Shown here: piece after piece, positions 5,183 through 5,321 of the stretch
Layout of the letters: every line of letters starts with the position of its first letter
How positions within the stretch are numbered: the first letter of the stretch is position 1
Assembly: GCA_964528095.1 (NCBI GenBank)
Contig: CAZGSG010000391.1
Location: forward strand, 1 to 5,321
DNA: 5,321 bases
Source of the DNA: CAZGSG01 sp964528095
GTDB lineage: Bacteria; Bacteroidota; Bacteroidia; Chitinophagales; Chitinophagaceae
Direction of reading: 5' to 3'
The notes under the pieces: model-generated
What the model was told of the DNA's origin: nothing
The model's database searches: none
Seen by the model: the letters and a program-made list of their open reading frames with translations, nothing else
Made by a program: the position numbers and the translations under genes

Positions 5183-5321
5183 ATGAAAGACACCTTCCAA
5201 ACACGCCGCGAGTTATCCGTCGATGGCAAAAAATTTGCATTTTACAGTCTTCCCGAATTAGAAAAAAAATTCCCGCAAATCAAAAAATTACCCTACTCTT
5301 TGAAAATATTATTGGAAAATC
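5183..5321 (+). CDS. acnA: Aconitate hydratase, AcnA/IRP type (N-terminal fragment)
   Basis: The first 46 codons of a plus-strand gene that runs off the window. The translation contains FAFYSLPELEKKFP (residues 18-31) and IKKLPYSLKILLEN (33-46). These match the conserved N-terminus of AcnA-type aconitases (Y-S-L-x-x-L, then L-P-Y-S-x-x-x-L-L-E-N), which interconvert citrate and isocitrate in the TCA cycle using a [4Fe-4S] cluster. The cluster cysteines and catalytic residues lie beyond the window. The gene starts only 37 bp after the ftsK stop. No TAnnTTTG box is visible in those 37 bp. Leucine codons here are TTA/TTG/CTT with no CTG, unlike the end of ftsK. A 2-methylcitrate dehydratase of the AcnD type has a similar N-terminus and cannot be fully ruled out. 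Confidence 0.86.
   Translation, partial: MKDTFQTRRELSVDGKKFAFYSLPELEKKFPQIKKLPYSLKILLEN

Noticed and set aside
1..5321. CRISPR array, tRNA/rRNA, insertion sequence or phage genes
   Set aside because: No spaced direct repeats, cloverleaf-like sequence, transposase motifs or terminal inverted repeats were seen, including at the ftsK/acnA junction.

Overview
The window looks like chromosomal DNA of a Bacteroidota bacterium, probably close to the Chitinophagaceae. The reasons are: TAnnTTTG-type -7 promoter boxes just upstream of two genes (minus strand 2920-2927, plus strand 3192-3199); almost no Shine-Dalgarno sequences; a 7TM sensor histidine kinase ending in a HisKA_3 domain with an 'HDELGAG' box; and an FtsK whose motor reads like the Bacteroidota form. 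The placement is inference from motifs, not from a search.

Layout. Positions 1-83 (minus) hold the first codons of a CDP-alcohol phosphatidyltransferase, most like PgsA. Upstream of it on the same strand, 133-552, is a YbgC/FadM-type acyl-CoA thioesterase, so the two may form a small lipid operon. A 58-bp divergent gap leads to a DUF423 membrane protein (611-1000, plus). Its stop codon abuts the stop codon of a 631-residue 7TM histidine kinase (1001-2896, minus). A 308-bp divergent intergenic region (2897-3204) follows. It holds a promoter for each flanking gene and three short dyad symmetries. FtsK (plus) starts at ATG 3205, not at the upstream in-frame TTG. It stops at 5145, directly after Walker B, so about a quarter of a normal FtsK is missing. 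After only 37 bp the N-terminus of an AcnA-type aconitate hydratase begins (5183) and runs off the window.

How the genes relate. Apart from the thioesterase/PgsA pair, the genes look functionally unrelated: membrane lipid metabolism, an uncharacterised membrane protein, signal transduction without a neighbouring response regulator, chromosome segregation, and the TCA cycle. No new defence or mobile system is visible. The observation most worth checking is the abrupt FtsK/AcnA junction near 5140. It is either a real rearrangement that broke ftsK or an assembly chimera. The intergenic palindromes upstream of ftsK come second.
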